DNA of 64,000 nucleotides from Glycine soja. Lineage: Eukaryota; Streptophyta; Magnoliopsida; Fabales; Fabaceae. Position 1 is the first letter of the stretch. Every line of letters starts with the position of its first letter. The stretch spans positions 19,461,398-19,525,397 of the forward strand of contig NC_041006.1 in the NCBI RefSeq assembly GCF_004193775.1, written 5' to 3'. The notes under the pieces were generated by a model that saw only the letters and a program-made list of their open reading frames with translations, was not told where the DNA came from and ran no database searches. A program made the translations under genes and the position numbers. Of this stretch, positions 45,635-56,980 are shown piece by piece.

Positions 45635-46804
45635 TGATCGAGGCCGTACCCGAATCAAATAAACATGAAAATGCAGTAACTAGGAAGTGATCCTAGGTCG
45701 TTTCCCAACGAGCAGTGACAAACCAAATGTTCATAATATACTTGCAGTAACAGTAACGATTGGGGGGGTTTGTTTGTTTTGTGATTAAAGAGCAGAACAA
45801 GTAAACTGGAATACGAAACTACTAATATTAAAAACGGGTTGTTTCCTCTGATTCAGAAGCCATTCTCTTATCCTGGGTTGGAAAATTCGTCCCTAACAGT
45901 CAACCACTTAATCCAACCCTATTTCAATTTACTAAGCGAAAATCAACTTAGGGTTTTCAATACGTGATTAGGCACCACATACACAAGTAGCCCTTCATCC
46001 ATTAAGCATGAACGCAAGTTAGGCTCAGAGGCAATTAATCGAACACGAAGCGTGCACTGATTAATATTCACGAATTTGGGATACCGGTGAAGGGAGAACT
46101 GCCAGGAAACCACATTACAAGCGAAACCTCAAAGAGAGTTGGGCTTCGTCCTCAAAAGGAAACAACACCAGAAAATCTAGCCTTCCATGGATTCAAACAG
46201 AAAACGCAATTGAAACATGAAGCAGCAGAAACGTAAATGAACGGAAACGTAAATGAACAGAAACGTAAACGAACAGAAATGTAAAATGGAACAGAAACAT
46301 AAATGAGAGTAGAAGAAGAAGCAAGAACGAAATTGTAATTAGAAGCAGAAAACGTAAAATTGCATTACGAACTCAGAAGCGTCAAAACAGAAAAACAAAA
46401 ACCCTAAAACAAAGCTCTGAATAATGAATAGCATAACAGAATAGAATGCCCTGCACGAATCCCAAGGCAGCTATTTAAAAAGAGTCACTCAAAGTCACTG
46501 GGCCCTATTACAATACTCTGGCCCAAAACGAAATAAAAACTGAACAACATAAAATAAAATTGCGAAATTTCCTAATTAGAAATTAACTAAGGTAAGCGCT
46601 GCTTTATTTGCCTTCTTCAAGTCCACAACCAAAATCCGGATTAAGCCCAATGTTTCATTAATTCCTGAAATTAGATTAAAAACATCAAATTAGCTAAATG
46701 AGCCCAAATAATAAAACTGCCTAATTAATTGACAATTAAGACCAATCAATAATTAAAATGGTGCAAAAAGGGTTTAGAAAATAGAAGAAAATGATGGCAC
46801 ATCA
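45635..46804 (-). mobile_element. Athila/Calypso-type solo LTR
   Basis: 1,170 bp from TGATCGAGG to GGCACATCA, flanked on both sides by CTCGC (45630-45634, 46805-46809). It is the reverse complement of the G LTR type. Nothing internal remains. Confidence 0.95.
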
Positions 46805-46814
46805 CTCGCTCTTT

Positions 46815-47189
46815 TTTTTTTCATGAGGTATTTTGCTACCTAAACATACGTATATTTTTGTGAGGTATTTTGCTACATACATGCGTGTCCAAGGTATCTT
46901 GCTACCTAAACACACATACATATATTTTGTGAGATATTTTTGCTATATACATGCATATCCAAGGTATCTTGCTACCTAAACATACATATATATATTTTGT
47001 GAAGTATTTTTGCTACATACATGCGTGTCCAAGGTATCTTGCTACCTAAACATACATATATATGTTTTGTGAGATATTTTTGATACATACATGCATATCC
47101 AAGGTATCTTGCTACCTAAACATACATATATATATTTTGTGAAGTATTTTTGCTACATACATGCATATCCAAGGTATCTTTCTACCTAA

Positions 47190-47245
<56 letters not shown>
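46815..47245. repeat. ~77-bp tandem repeats and an (AT)n microsatellite
   Basis: About five units of TTTTGCTACATACATGCAT and GGTATCTTGCTACCTAAACA, homologous to 26881-27140. An uninterrupted AT dinucleotide run of about 40 bp ends the array (about 47202-47242). Confidence 0.9.
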
Positions 47246-47246
<1 letters not shown>

Positions 47247-47619
47247 GAGGTATGACTACCCTCCGAGCTTGTGCTTGTTTTATTTAAATTCCTAGGATCA
47301 TGAGTAACTAGGTGTGTCCTACAATGACTTGAGAAACAAAGGTGATCAAACAACAAGCAGAAATTTAAAGGGTACTAGGTTGCCTCCTACTAGCGCTTCT
47401 TTAACGTCTTGAGCTGGACGCATGATGGCTTGTCGGTCACGGACCTAGTACTTTGCTTACCTTTGGCTTTGGACTTGGTCCCCTATTGGTCGGCCATGGG
47501 TCGTAAGCAATGCTCTAACCTTTTTGTGGATGAGCTGAGGTGAACTCTAGAGGTGATGGCGGTGCGTCTGTTGCTCGCTGCCGGCCATCCCCAGGCTGTT
47601 GTGGTGTTTCGCCCTGCGC

Positions 47620-48050
47620 CTACCTAGGGACGCAGTACTTCTTGATGAAAGTTTGATTAGTAGGGGGCCTGATGACCTTGCTGGGGGCGACAGGCACTCC
47701 ATAGAACTGACAGAGGCCCGTAATCAGAGCTGGAAACCTCAGGGCTCTGTTGGACTTCTTCTGGTCCACTGGGTGTCTTGTGGGCACGATCCCTGCAAAC
47801 AATAGATGACATCAGAAATCAAATAAGGCACGTGCATACTTACCTATGTCACGATAGCATGACCTCGCTGGGGGGACGGGCACCCTGTAGGACTACAGAG
47901 GCCCGTAACCAGAGCTGGAAACCCCAGGGCCCTGTTGGACTTCTCCGGGTCCACTGGGTGTCTTGTGGGCGCGATCCCTGCAAACAGTAGATGACATCAG
48001 AAATCAATTGAGCCATGTGCATACTTACCTATGTCATGACGGCACAGACC
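47620..48050. repeat. Two diverged ~180-240-bp repeats
   Basis: Counterpart of 27470-27905 in element B, with GAGGCCCGTAA, GAGCTGGAAACC and GTGCATACTTACCTATGTC in both units. 48051-48389 is spacer shared with B (27906-28259). Confidence 0.75.
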
Positions 48051-48389
48051 AACTGATACATCTGCAGGAGGAGATTGGCATTGTGGTTGCTGGGCAGAAT
48101 GTTGCTAAATAGCGACGTCATCCATATCAATGTAAGAGTGGTCATGTTGGTGCGCATGATCCGCACTCGTCTTTTTGCAGCGGCACGGGTGAAATCTTGC
48201 CCCTGTATGCATAGTAGATGCGTGATAGCCTCCCTCTCTGGATGTGCTCGCACAGTTGGTCGCCTTCCAATATCAGGGGATGGCCCAGGAACTGATAAAA
48301 GGAAACTACTGGCCCCTTAACCGGGAGCGCAAGTCTCGGTTAAGCATCTAAGGGCAAAGGACCTTATATTCTCCTAAGGTGTGGATATG

Positions 48390-48505
48390 GAGCACACTGA
48401 AAATGAGGACGCGTAGCCCTCTAAAGGCGAGGGCGTGCAGCCCTCTGCAAGCGAGGATGTGTAGTCCTCTGATGGCGAGGACATACAGTCCTCCAAAGGT
48501 GATAG
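48390..48505. repeat. Short remnant of the 24-bp minisatellite
   Basis: About five units (ACGCGTAGCCCTCTAAAGGCGAGG and relatives) at the position equivalent to the start of B's 8.7-kb array. This is probably close to the unexpanded state. Confidence 0.9.
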
Positions 48506-49282
48506 GTACTAGTACCCAAGGGTCCACCTTTATGAGAAAGCAAGAGATCGACTCATCGAGAGGGCCGGTCATCCAAAAAGATTGGACACGAGATGTAGGA
48601 AATCTATGCAGTTAACATGATTTTTAGGGATGCAGACGCATGCAATCTTTGTCGTGAAATTTGGTAATGCTGACCTCATATGAAACAATGCAATGCAATG
48701 GAAAGTTGTACAATGTTCATGACATTCTTTCCCTATTTTGTGATTTTGATGTTGATTTAATTTTTTTGGAAAACACAGATTGACTGTCCTTTTGAAAAAA
48801 AGGTGATAACTCATGCAACCTTATCCTATCTTTTGCAAATCTCTCCGGGAACTCCCTCAGAGTGTATATTCTGTTTGATTTAGTCACTTAACCATTTTGG
48901 AGTAACGGCAATGGAGCCGTTTGACGTTTAATCAATCTATTGAAATTCCAGGGCTTGTCTCCCTTTTTTTCTTGTTTAAAAACATCGACGGGTGAGAACT
49001 TTTGATCTGCCCCTATGTTCACTTGAGGCTCATGCACGATGCCCCTCATTGCCCTAGTGTAAGGCTTTGAGGTACCAATTGTTATCTTTCGTCATGACCT
49101 TGTAGCTGGGAACCTATTGGGTGAAAACTTCTAATCTGCCCCTAGGTTCGCTTGAGGTTTTTACATGGTTCCTTTCATTGCCCCAGTGTAAGGCTTAGAG
49201 GTACCAATTGTTTTCTTGTTTTCACAACCTCGTAGTGAGGAAGAATGAAAGAAACAATCGATTCTTTGAAGGATTTTTCAGT
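48506..49282. other. Element C 3' region between minisatellite and solo LTR
   Basis: Contains two diverged ~120-bp repeats with TGATCTGCCCCTA, TCACTTGAGG and AGTGTAAGGCTT (about 48985-49090 and 49110-49220). No ORF of note. It continues after the solo LTR at 50140. Confidence 0.6.
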
Positions 49283-50139
49283 TGATGGATTAAGTCAAAT
49301 GACTCCTATGTAGAAGCAAGATGTTTTGATGTCTTGATGATGCTAAAGGATCAAGTGCTTCTAAGTTTTATTCAAGACAAGAATCCAAGAAAATAAAGAT
49401 ATATGATCAAGTTGATCTCTATAATCTTTAGGAAGAAGTTTCCAAATTGAAAAAACCAAAAGGTTTGACCAAAGAATTCTATCATTTCAAATTGAGATTT
49501 TCTCTCTGGTAATCGATTACCAGCAGCTGAAAATGTTTATCAAAGTCACTAGAAATTTGAATTCAAAATTTATAATGTGTAATTGATTACACATGGATGG
49601 TAATTGATTACCAATAGTTTATTCAAATTTCAAAACCTGTAATCGTTTACACAAGTCTTGTAACCGATTACCAGAGGGGATTTTCAGAAAATAATTTCCA
49701 AGAGTCACATCTATTCAAATCTTTTATGAATGGCCATCAAAGGTAACTTGGAAACACGAATTTAAAAGGAGTTTTCATTGCCCAAAAAATTTTATCCTCT
49801 CAAAAGATTAAGAGTTTTTCTGAACTGAACTGTCTTATCCTCTCAAAAAGATTCCTTGGTCAACCACTTGCATATTCAATAAGAAATTTTGATTGATCTT
49901 CATTGTACAATCTATCTCTTTTAAGAGAGATTTCTTCTTTTCTTCTTCTTATTTCTGAAAATGGATTAAGAGACCATGGGTCTCTTGTTGTAGGGGATTC
50001 TTGAACACAAGGGAAGGGTTGTCCCTGTGTGCGTTGTTAATCCGAAAAGAGAGAGTGAAAGCTTAATTGGGGAATAATCTTCGTATCTTAATTCAACCCC
50101 CCCCCCCTTCTTAAGCTAATTGAGGTCATTTGTCCAACA
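49283..50139 (+). mobile_element. Copia-type solo LTR, left edge approximate
   Basis: It ends TTGTCCAACA at 50139, preceded by TTCAACC, a C run and CTTCTTAAG, the same end architecture as the copia LTR at 4516 read on its own strand. It has paired palindromes (degenerate) starting at 49579/49600 and 49639/49660 and one single site at about 49508. I could not find a clean target-site duplication, so the left end (TGATGGATTAAG) is a guess. Confidence 0.65.
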
Positions 50140-50513
50140 TCTTATTCTTGATAACTCACTTCTCTCTAAAAAGACAAACTTTCCGAAATGATAAAATGAG
50201 GTCACATGAACTTCTTGAAAAGACAGTCAATCAAATGCTTCGTTTTTTTTAATAATTTTTTTTATTTTTATTTTGAAACTTATTTGTTTTGAACTTGTTG
50301 TTTTACGGCAGCCCCACCAACGTGCAAGACGAGTAATCTCTGATTGAACGGTCTTCGAAGTCCAAACTCAGGAGCACAGGTCGCTGGAGTAAATAGACCA
50401 ATAGCTTGCACCCAATTCCGGTGAAAGTTGAAAATCTTGATGAGTCATTAGAGACATCTAACAACAGCTTTCAAAATTGCCCCATGTGTGGCATCTCTTG
50501 TCAATGTCAGGGT
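50140..50513 (-). other. Non-coding junction between gag and 3' region of C
   Basis: On the minus strand the gag-like text ends at FEENRV plus a stop. The following sequence contains no protease or RT motif. In D the equivalent gag continues for several hundred codons, so the pol deletion breakpoint should be near 50510. Confidence 0.55.
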
Positions 50514-52231
50514 TTACACGCGATTCTCCTCAAATTTCAGCCAGCCCGCATCAATTAGACCTTGCACCTTACGCTTCAGGCCCCTACAATGCTCAATGGA
50601 ATGCCACGGGGCTTCTCCATGACAAGCACACGTTGCGTTCGAGTCGTATTCTCGGAGAAATGGAGGTTGATGAACCTTGGTTGGGGTTATGGCTACCATT
50701 GAATTATCATGTAGATATGGGAGTAAGTCAGCATAGGACACTGGAATTGGGGTGAATTCTACAGGCTTTCTCGCTGCAAAATTCATTTCTTGGTTGGTGT
50801 TTTTGGATTGTGCTAAAGGTGATGTTGGTCATTGGAAGTGCGGTAGACAGACTTTGTGGTTGATTTAGGGATGGCCTTTGTAGATAACTGGGCGGTGGGT
50901 AAGGAGAAGGTTTGTTATTGGCTGAGTAATGACATTGTTGGGTTGGTGGGAAACTTGGTTGTATAGGAATGGCAGTCACAGCATGGGCTTCTCCCTCATT
51001 CTCACCCTCTTCATTTGCCCTAGTTTTTTTTTGCATTTATCAAAGCATGATGATCAGATTTGCCTCTTTTTAGACCTACTTTGATCCTTTCGTCGGTGAA
51101 GACCACATCATCAAAGCTTGAAGATGTATAGCCCACCATCTTTTCATACTGGTAATGTGTCTACTATGATTGTCATCATTTTTTCTTCGTCATTGAGGTG
51201 CCACTTGAACTGCCAAGTCTCTCCACCTTTGGGCGTATTCTTTTAAAAGATTCGTGCCCCCATTTTTTGCACATGTTCAATAATTGCATCCTATCCGAAG
51301 CCATTATACTAACACTGCCTAACGAAGGCAACCATTAGGTCCTTCCAAGCATGGGCTCGGGAAGGTTCCAAGTTAGTGTACCTGGTAACAGCTACCCCCA
51401 GTAAGACTTTCTTGGAAGGAATGTATCAGCAATTTCTCATCTTTTGCGTATGCCCCCATCTTCCGACAATACATCTTTAGATGGTTCTCGGGGCAAGTAG
51501 TCCCCTTGTACTTGTCAAAGTCTAGCACCTTGAACTCGGGAGGGGTGATGATATTGGGTACTAGGAACAACTCTTCTAGGTTAGCAAAGGCATAATCTTC
51601 ACCTCCTTCAATGACCCTGAGCCTTTCCTCTAGATGATCCAACTTTCCCATTTCTGCCATAGCATGAGGGTTTTCACTTGTTGTGGAATGCAAGAGGTGT
51701 AGTTGGGGATGATACTGAGGGCCATCCAAAGGGTTTTGTAGGGGTACACCAACAACTGCTTCCCCTTCAGTGGCATATCCGAGGCAAGGCCCGAAGTCGG
51801 CTTGATTGTGGTGGGGAATTTCATGTGTCTCCCTCCATGGGTTGAGAGACATGTATATGATGAGGTTGTTGGCTCTCAATGAGCATTTATTGACATCCTC
51901 ATTAGGAGTGTACGCCACATTGGGTGGTGTATAGTTGGGAGGCAAGCCATGTGGCGGGAAGGCATGCTCGTTTTGAATTTGCACATCATGGGGTCGTGCG
52001 TACTTCCTAAATCTTTGCCTACCATATCTGAGGTTGGATGATTCATTGGTTGAGATCAGATGGGGGCATCGAGTTCACCTTAGCAACAGTGCTGGTAGCG
52101 ACAACTGCAACCGCACTGGCTTCCATTATCTTCTTCATGATCATCTAGGCCTCCATCATCATGGCCATTTGCTCTTTCATGGCCTCCATGTCGGCCTTCA
52201 TCTTCTCTTGTACCTCCTCTACTTCACCCAT
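50514..52231 (-). pseudogene. Element C gag, Tat/Ogre-like, decayed
   Basis: The ATG at 52231 starts MGEVEEVQEKMKADMEAMKEQM, matching the N-terminal coiled coil of D's gag (MGDQEETQEQMKADMSALKEQM). A TAG follows at 52145. The middle ORF (51373-51984) carries YTPPNVAYTP, a second coiled coil and FKVLDFDKYKGTTCPENHLKMYCRKMGA, then shifts frame after FQESLTG. The 3' piece (50514-50786) has PVSYADLLPYL and a zinc-knuckle-like CACHGEAPWHSIEHC. Several stops and indels make it non-coding today. Confidence 0.8.
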
Positions 52232-52603
52232 TACTCTAGCTCTAGCACAAGTTCGGTGAGGGCACCGTAAAGCATGTTTTTTTTTAACGGAAAGAATGCA
52301 ATGAACAATGCAACCAATGAAAAGCACGAATGTATGCGAATGATGCACAGTTCAAGTATTATGAATTTTTACGCAGGACATTAATTTAGATTTTCAACAT
52401 GGTCCATGACATCTTTGTCAAGGTGAAGCTGGAAGTAACAAGGATATCAACAATCTTAAACGTGTTTGGCAGTAGACGAAGCAATGATGTAACACGATCC
52501 ATCTTTTGCCCCAATTTTTGCAAGATGGTTACTTCCTTACTTCAACTTGACTCGATGAACCTTTTCGTAAAAGCGCGAGCTTGGTTCAACCCCATAACCC
52601 AGG
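52232..52603 (-). other. Leader of element C upstream of gag
   Basis: Non-coding, ending at CCAGG (52599-52603), the left target-site copy of element D. Confidence 0.6.
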
Positions 52604-54242
52604 TGTCATACCCTAATTTCGTCCGGGGACCTTTGCTTGATGACATGCGACCTTTCTTTGGTCCTTGTGAGGTGCTTGACACCCATCATTAGGCGATTTG
52701 TGAAATTCCAGGACATGCCGGAAAACCAAAAAAAATATAGATGCACAATCCGTGAGTTTCCGTGTCACACCGGAAATCAAATGGAAGCATCGTTGCATAA
52801 TTAAGTGAGGTTCCGTAACATTCCGTAAGTCAAAAAGGGGATGATTATGTAATCCGCAGGGTTCCGTAACATTAGGGAAAGAAAACAAGTATCGTTACGG
52901 AATTTGTAAGTTTCCGTAACTTTACGGAAAAAGAATCACCAAAAAAAATAGAGGGGGGTGTACTTAGTAAAAATGGGGGTGCAAATAGCACCCAGGCCCA
53001 CTTGGGCCCTCCAGAATATTCCTCCAGAAGGCTGTTGCTTCTGGAGGAAGCAACCTGGCTCGCCTGGGCGAGCTGGGCGGCAACCACCTCCCCTATTTTG
53101 CTATAAATAGGGGAGGAAGTGAAGAAGGAAGGGGTTCAGCCCCTTAGGCACTTCTCTCTCTTTCGAATTTGCTTGGAAAAATTATTTCCGTGAAGAAAAT
53201 CTAAGCCGAGGCGCTTCCGAAACGTTTCCGTAACGTTTTCCGTGAGGAATTTCGCAAAAGTTTCAACCGTTCTTCGACGTTCTTCATCGTTCTTCGATCT
53301 TCAACGGGTAAGTACCTCGAACCAAGCTTTTCGATTCATTCTATGTACCCGTAGTGGTCCACATTGTGTTTCGTGCATTTTTATTCTCGTTTTGTTTACT
53401 TTTTATACCCCCTCTTGACGTGCTTAAGCCATTTTACTTAAGTCATTTCTCACTTAACTTAAAAATAAAATAAATTTCCACCGAACGTTTGAATTGTATT
53501 ATCCGTTAACTTCGGTTAAAATGAATTCCGTCCGTTCGGTCGTGCCGTAACCACGTTGGAAATAAAAAAAAAGGTAAAAAATAATATAATAAATCAAAAA
53601 ACATCTTTTAGTAAAATAAAGCGGAAAATCAATCGGACGTTTTCTCTTTGGGATTTCTCATTCTTAATCGAATTGACTAATAACTAAAGTGAAACTAAGG
53701 CTAAAATCAACTCGCCTAGTCAAGCTCGTCCACAAAAATAGGTTTTTGAAGTTTGTCATTTCAAATTCTCATTAAGTAAAATGGATCATTTTCAAGGTCC
53801 AACGCCTTAAAATGATCACCTCTTAAGTAAAAAGAATCACTTGTTCCGAAAGAACTACGTAGGTCTGATTTCCTCATCGCAAATTGAGGAATACGTAGGA
53901 GCAAGAGGAAACACCCTTGTCGACCACAAAAAAGAAAAAATATAAAAAGGGTATAAAGGATATAAGGACATAAAAGGGAACGTAAAAATCAAAGTCATGT
54001 TTGCACATTTGATTAATGGCTGCCGTCCCTTGTGACGGACGTGTGGGGTGCTAATACCTTCCCCGTGCGTAAATACAACTCCTGAACCTTTCACTTAAAA
54101 GTTCGTAGATCGCGTCTTTTCCGGTTTTTTCCGACGTTTTTCCTCAAATAAACGTTGGTGGCGACTCCGCGCGTATTCCTTTCGTGGAACACGCATCTCG
54201 CGAGTCTCGCGTCGCCCTCCCGCCGAAGGGTAGGTTGCGACA
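52604..54242 (+). repeat. 5' LTR of element D
   Basis: 1,639 bp from TGTCATACCC to GGTTGCGACA. It is the reverse-complement relative of the LTRs of A, B and C. The other LTR is outside the window. Confidence 0.9.
53087..53116 (+). promoter_or_regulatory. D LTR TATA box inside a 12-bp inverted repeat
   Basis: CCTCCCCTATTT and AAATAGGGGAGG form perfect 12-bp arms around a 6-nt loop. The TATAAATA core (53102-53109) spans loop and right arm. Transcription would start near 53135. Confidence 0.7.
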
Positions 54243-54244
54243 GT

Positions 54245-54262
54245 TGTGGACTCCACTGGGGA
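54245..54262 (+). other. Primer binding site of element D
   Basis: TGTGGACTCCACTGGGGA two bases after the LTR, close to the TGGCGACTC...-type site used by Ogre elements and attributed to tRNA-Arg. Two positions near its 5' end differ. Confidence 0.65.
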
Positions 54263-55114
54263 CCGTTTTTTAGAGAGTTAGGCCATTTAATCTTGTGCAA
54301 TGTTTTATCATGACTTTCTCCTTTGTTGGTTTCCCTTTATTTGTCTTATGTTCTTGTGTATATAAACTATTTGTTGCTTTTAGTGCGTTTTAGAATGTAT
54401 GCATGAGGTAAATATTTATTCATTTGATGCACACAAACACTAACACTATTTGCACACACTGTGAATGAAAAAGGGCCCTATACCCGGGTTCATGGGAACA
54501 TAAGGAGTGGAGGTGAATCTGTGATCATGCTAGGTCTCCGACTTGCTTGGTTACAGTGAACCCTTATCTAGAGCTTTTCTCTTTGAAAACTTATTGTTGC
54601 TAGTAGTCCCTACTGCTGCAATATGTTCTTCGAAGGGGATGATACCTCTAGAAACCATCAAGAGAGATATGACTACCTTGGGGGTTATTACTAAAAGCCT
54701 AGTTAGCTTTTTCCCTTATAGGTCCCTTAAATAGGGGCACGGAGCAAACACGCTGCGTGCCATTTTTTACACTGCCATGCATGAGTATCATATACCCTTT
54801 TGCTTATGTTCGGTAAATATTGTCATACTGTGTACATTCCCGCATTGTGTCTTTTGCATAGGCATTGCATATGGGTTCTGTCTTGATCCCTACTGTAAAC
54901 AAACCAACGGAGGGTCCGTGTCGCCTTCTTAAAAACGTGCGTTGGGGCATTTTGCTACCCCTAGACGTCGTATCTAAGAAGGGGACAAATTCCCCGGACC
55001 CCCGCATTCCTAGATTGCATCTGTGTCATATGCATTCCATCATGCATTCATCCATCCCACCCATGAGATATCGGAGTTTTGATTTGCACCAGCTTTTGTC
55101 TCACTTTAGTAAGC
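54263..55114 (+). other. Leader between primer site and ORF1 of element D
   Basis: About 850 bp without a conserved ORF. GCATGAGG/TGCATGC-like motifs recur, but I see no clear structure. Confidence 0.6.
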
Positions 55115-56980
55115 ATGGGAACAAATCAAACCGGCAAGAGGTTCTACCAAGTCAAGGTCAAAAGCCTAGATACCACCAGCATCAAGGAATTAGGGCGGTT
55201 GATGGAACCCCTCCAAATGCAAGCCTTCCGCAAGACTTACGGAAAGATCTTAGAGTTAACCATAGCAGAGGTGTCCATAGAAGCCATTGTATCACTTACC
55301 CAATACTACGACCAGCCTTTGAGATGCTTCACATTCGGAGACTTCCAATTGGTACCAACCATTGAAGAATTTGAGGAAATTCTAGGGTGTCCTCTCGGGG
55401 GAAGAAAACCATACCTTTCCTCCGGGTGTCTCCCCTCTTTGAGCAGAATTGCAACTGTGGTCAAGGATTTAGCAAGAGGTTTGGACCGCATAAAACAGAC
55501 TCGGAACGGCATAGCGGGCCTACCACAGAGGTACCTAGAAGACAAGGCGAGGGGTATGGCCAATCAAGGAGACTGGGTCCCGTTTATGGATGTGTTAGCT
55601 TTGCTAATTTTTGGAGTCGTCCTCTTTCCAAACGTGGATGGTTTGGTAGACCTAGCAGCAATCGACGCTTTCCTTGCCTACCACCATAGCAAGGAAAGTC
55701 CGGTGGTAGCTATCTTGGCAGATCTATTGGACACATTTGACCGAAGGTGCGAAAAGAGTAGCGCACGGATCATCTGTTGCTTACCCGCCCTCTGTGTTTG
55801 GTTGGTTTCGCACTTGTTCCGACAAGACACAAGACATCCATGTCCGCTCCTGAGCCATCGCTCGTGCACTGAAAAGAGGAGAATAGATTGGGACCAGCTC
55901 TTGGCCGGGATAGGAGGTAGAACAATCAGTTGGTTCCCCCGATGGAAGGAAGGAAAAGAAGGAGTCCTTTTCTCATGTGGAGGATACCCAAACATTCCGC
56001 TGGTAGGAACGAGGGGTTGTATTAACTACAATCCCGTGCTCGCTATAAGACAACTAGGGTACCCCATGAGGGGAGCACCGACGGAAGAAAGCATGTCTCC
56101 TTTCCTTGTGAGGGATCTCGGCGCACAAAGTTCCAAGACTATACAAAGAATCCGTAAGGCATGGGAAACCCCGTTAAGGAAAGATCAAGAGCTTAGAGGC
56201 ATTCGTAATGGCATCATTGGTGGGTACCACGAATGGATGAAAGTTCATATACGAGGTTTAGATTGGCTCGCCAAGTTAAAAGTCATCAGCGAAGAGAGTT
56301 TTGAAGCACCAGAAGAGGACGAAGAAGTCCAAACTCTCAAAAGCGAGTTAGGAAAGGCAAAACTTGCCAAGGAGAAGTTCAAGTTGGCCGCTACACACGT
56401 TCGGAAGGAGTGTGCCGGGTTACGGAAAGAGAATGCAATTACTGCAAGAGCCCTTGAACAAGAGACCAAGAGGGCTCGCAAGGAAGAGTATGGCCGGAAC
56501 AAATTTCGTGGAGCTCTATGGGGTAGCAATAGTGAACTCAAGTTGCGAAGGGAAGAAAGAGACCAGTCGCGAGCACATAGCATGGTTCTGAAAGAGGAGT
56601 TAATTGCTTGTTCAAGGTCCAAAAGAAGCTTGTCTCAGCATTTATGCGAGACGGAGACCAACATGCTAGCTATCATCGCCAAGTACCAAGAAGAGTTAGG
56701 TCTAGCCACGGCCCACGAGCATAGAATCGCGGATGAGTATGCTCAAGTATATGCGGAAAAAGAGGCTAGAGGAAGGGTGATCGACTCTTTACACCAAGAG
56801 GCAACCATGTGGATGGACCGGTTTGCTCTTACCTTGAACGGGAGTCAAGAACTTCCCCGCTTGTTAGCCAAGGCCAAGGCGATGGCAGACACCTACTCCA
56901 CCCCCGAAGAGATTCATGGGCTTCTCGGCTATTGTCAGCATATGATAGACATAATGGCCCACATAATTAGAAATCGTTAG
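55115..56980 (+). CDS. ORF1 protein of an Ogre-like element, ahead of gag
   Basis: 621 aa from the ATG at 55115 (MGTNQTGKRFYQVKV); the frame is open 12 codons further upstream on a non-ATG codon. Residues about 1-390 form a globular region with YDQPLRCFTFGDFQLVPTIE, EFEEILGCPLGG, WVPFMDVLALLIFGVVLFP and RTISWFPRW. It resembles the plant mobile domain/DUF7745 group seen in Ogre ORF1 and in some host proteins (recalled, not searched). Residues about 400-560 are a long, highly charged coiled coil, suggesting oligomerisation. It is fully open, contrasting with the broken pol downstream. The function of Ogre ORF1 is not established. The gap to gag (56981-57217) is short and non-coding. Confidence 0.85.
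   Translation: MGTNQTGKRFYQVKVKSLDTTSIKELGRLMEPLQMQAFRKTYGKILELTIAEVSIEAIVSLTQYYDQPLRCFTFGDFQLVPTIEEFEEILGCPLGGRKPYLSSGCLPSLSRIATVVKDLARGLDRIKQTRNGIAGLPQRYLEDKARGMANQGDWVPFMDVLALLIFGVVLFPNVDGLVDLAAIDAFLAYHHSKESPVVAILADLLDTFDRRCEKSSARIICCLPALCVWLVSHLFRQDTRHPCPLLSHRSCTEKRRIDWDQLLAGIGGRTISWFPRWKEGKEGVLFSCGGYPNIPLVGTRGCINYNPVLAIRQLGYPMRGAPTEESMSPFLVRDLGAQSSKTIQRIRKAWETPLRKDQELRGIRNGIIGGYHEWMKVHIRGLDWLAKLKVISEESFEAPEEDEEVQTLKSELGKAKLAKEKFKLAATHVRKECAGLRKENAITARALEQETKRARKEEYGRNKFRGALWGSNSELKLRREERDQSRAHSMVLKEELIACSRSKRSLSQHLCETETNMLAIIAKYQEELGLATAHEHRIADEYAQVYAEKEARGRVIDSLHQEATMWMDRFALTLNGSQELPRLLAKAKAMADTYSTPEEIHGLLGYCQHMIDIMAHIIRNR

Noticed and set aside
47202..47242. (AT)n run as an origin or matrix-attachment signal
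   Set aside because: A simple microsatellite that follows from the preceding CATATATATA-containing repeat; nothing else supports a function.
55306..55563. Antisense ORFs inside D ORF1 and gag
   Set aside because: Shadows of the strong plus-strand coding frames.
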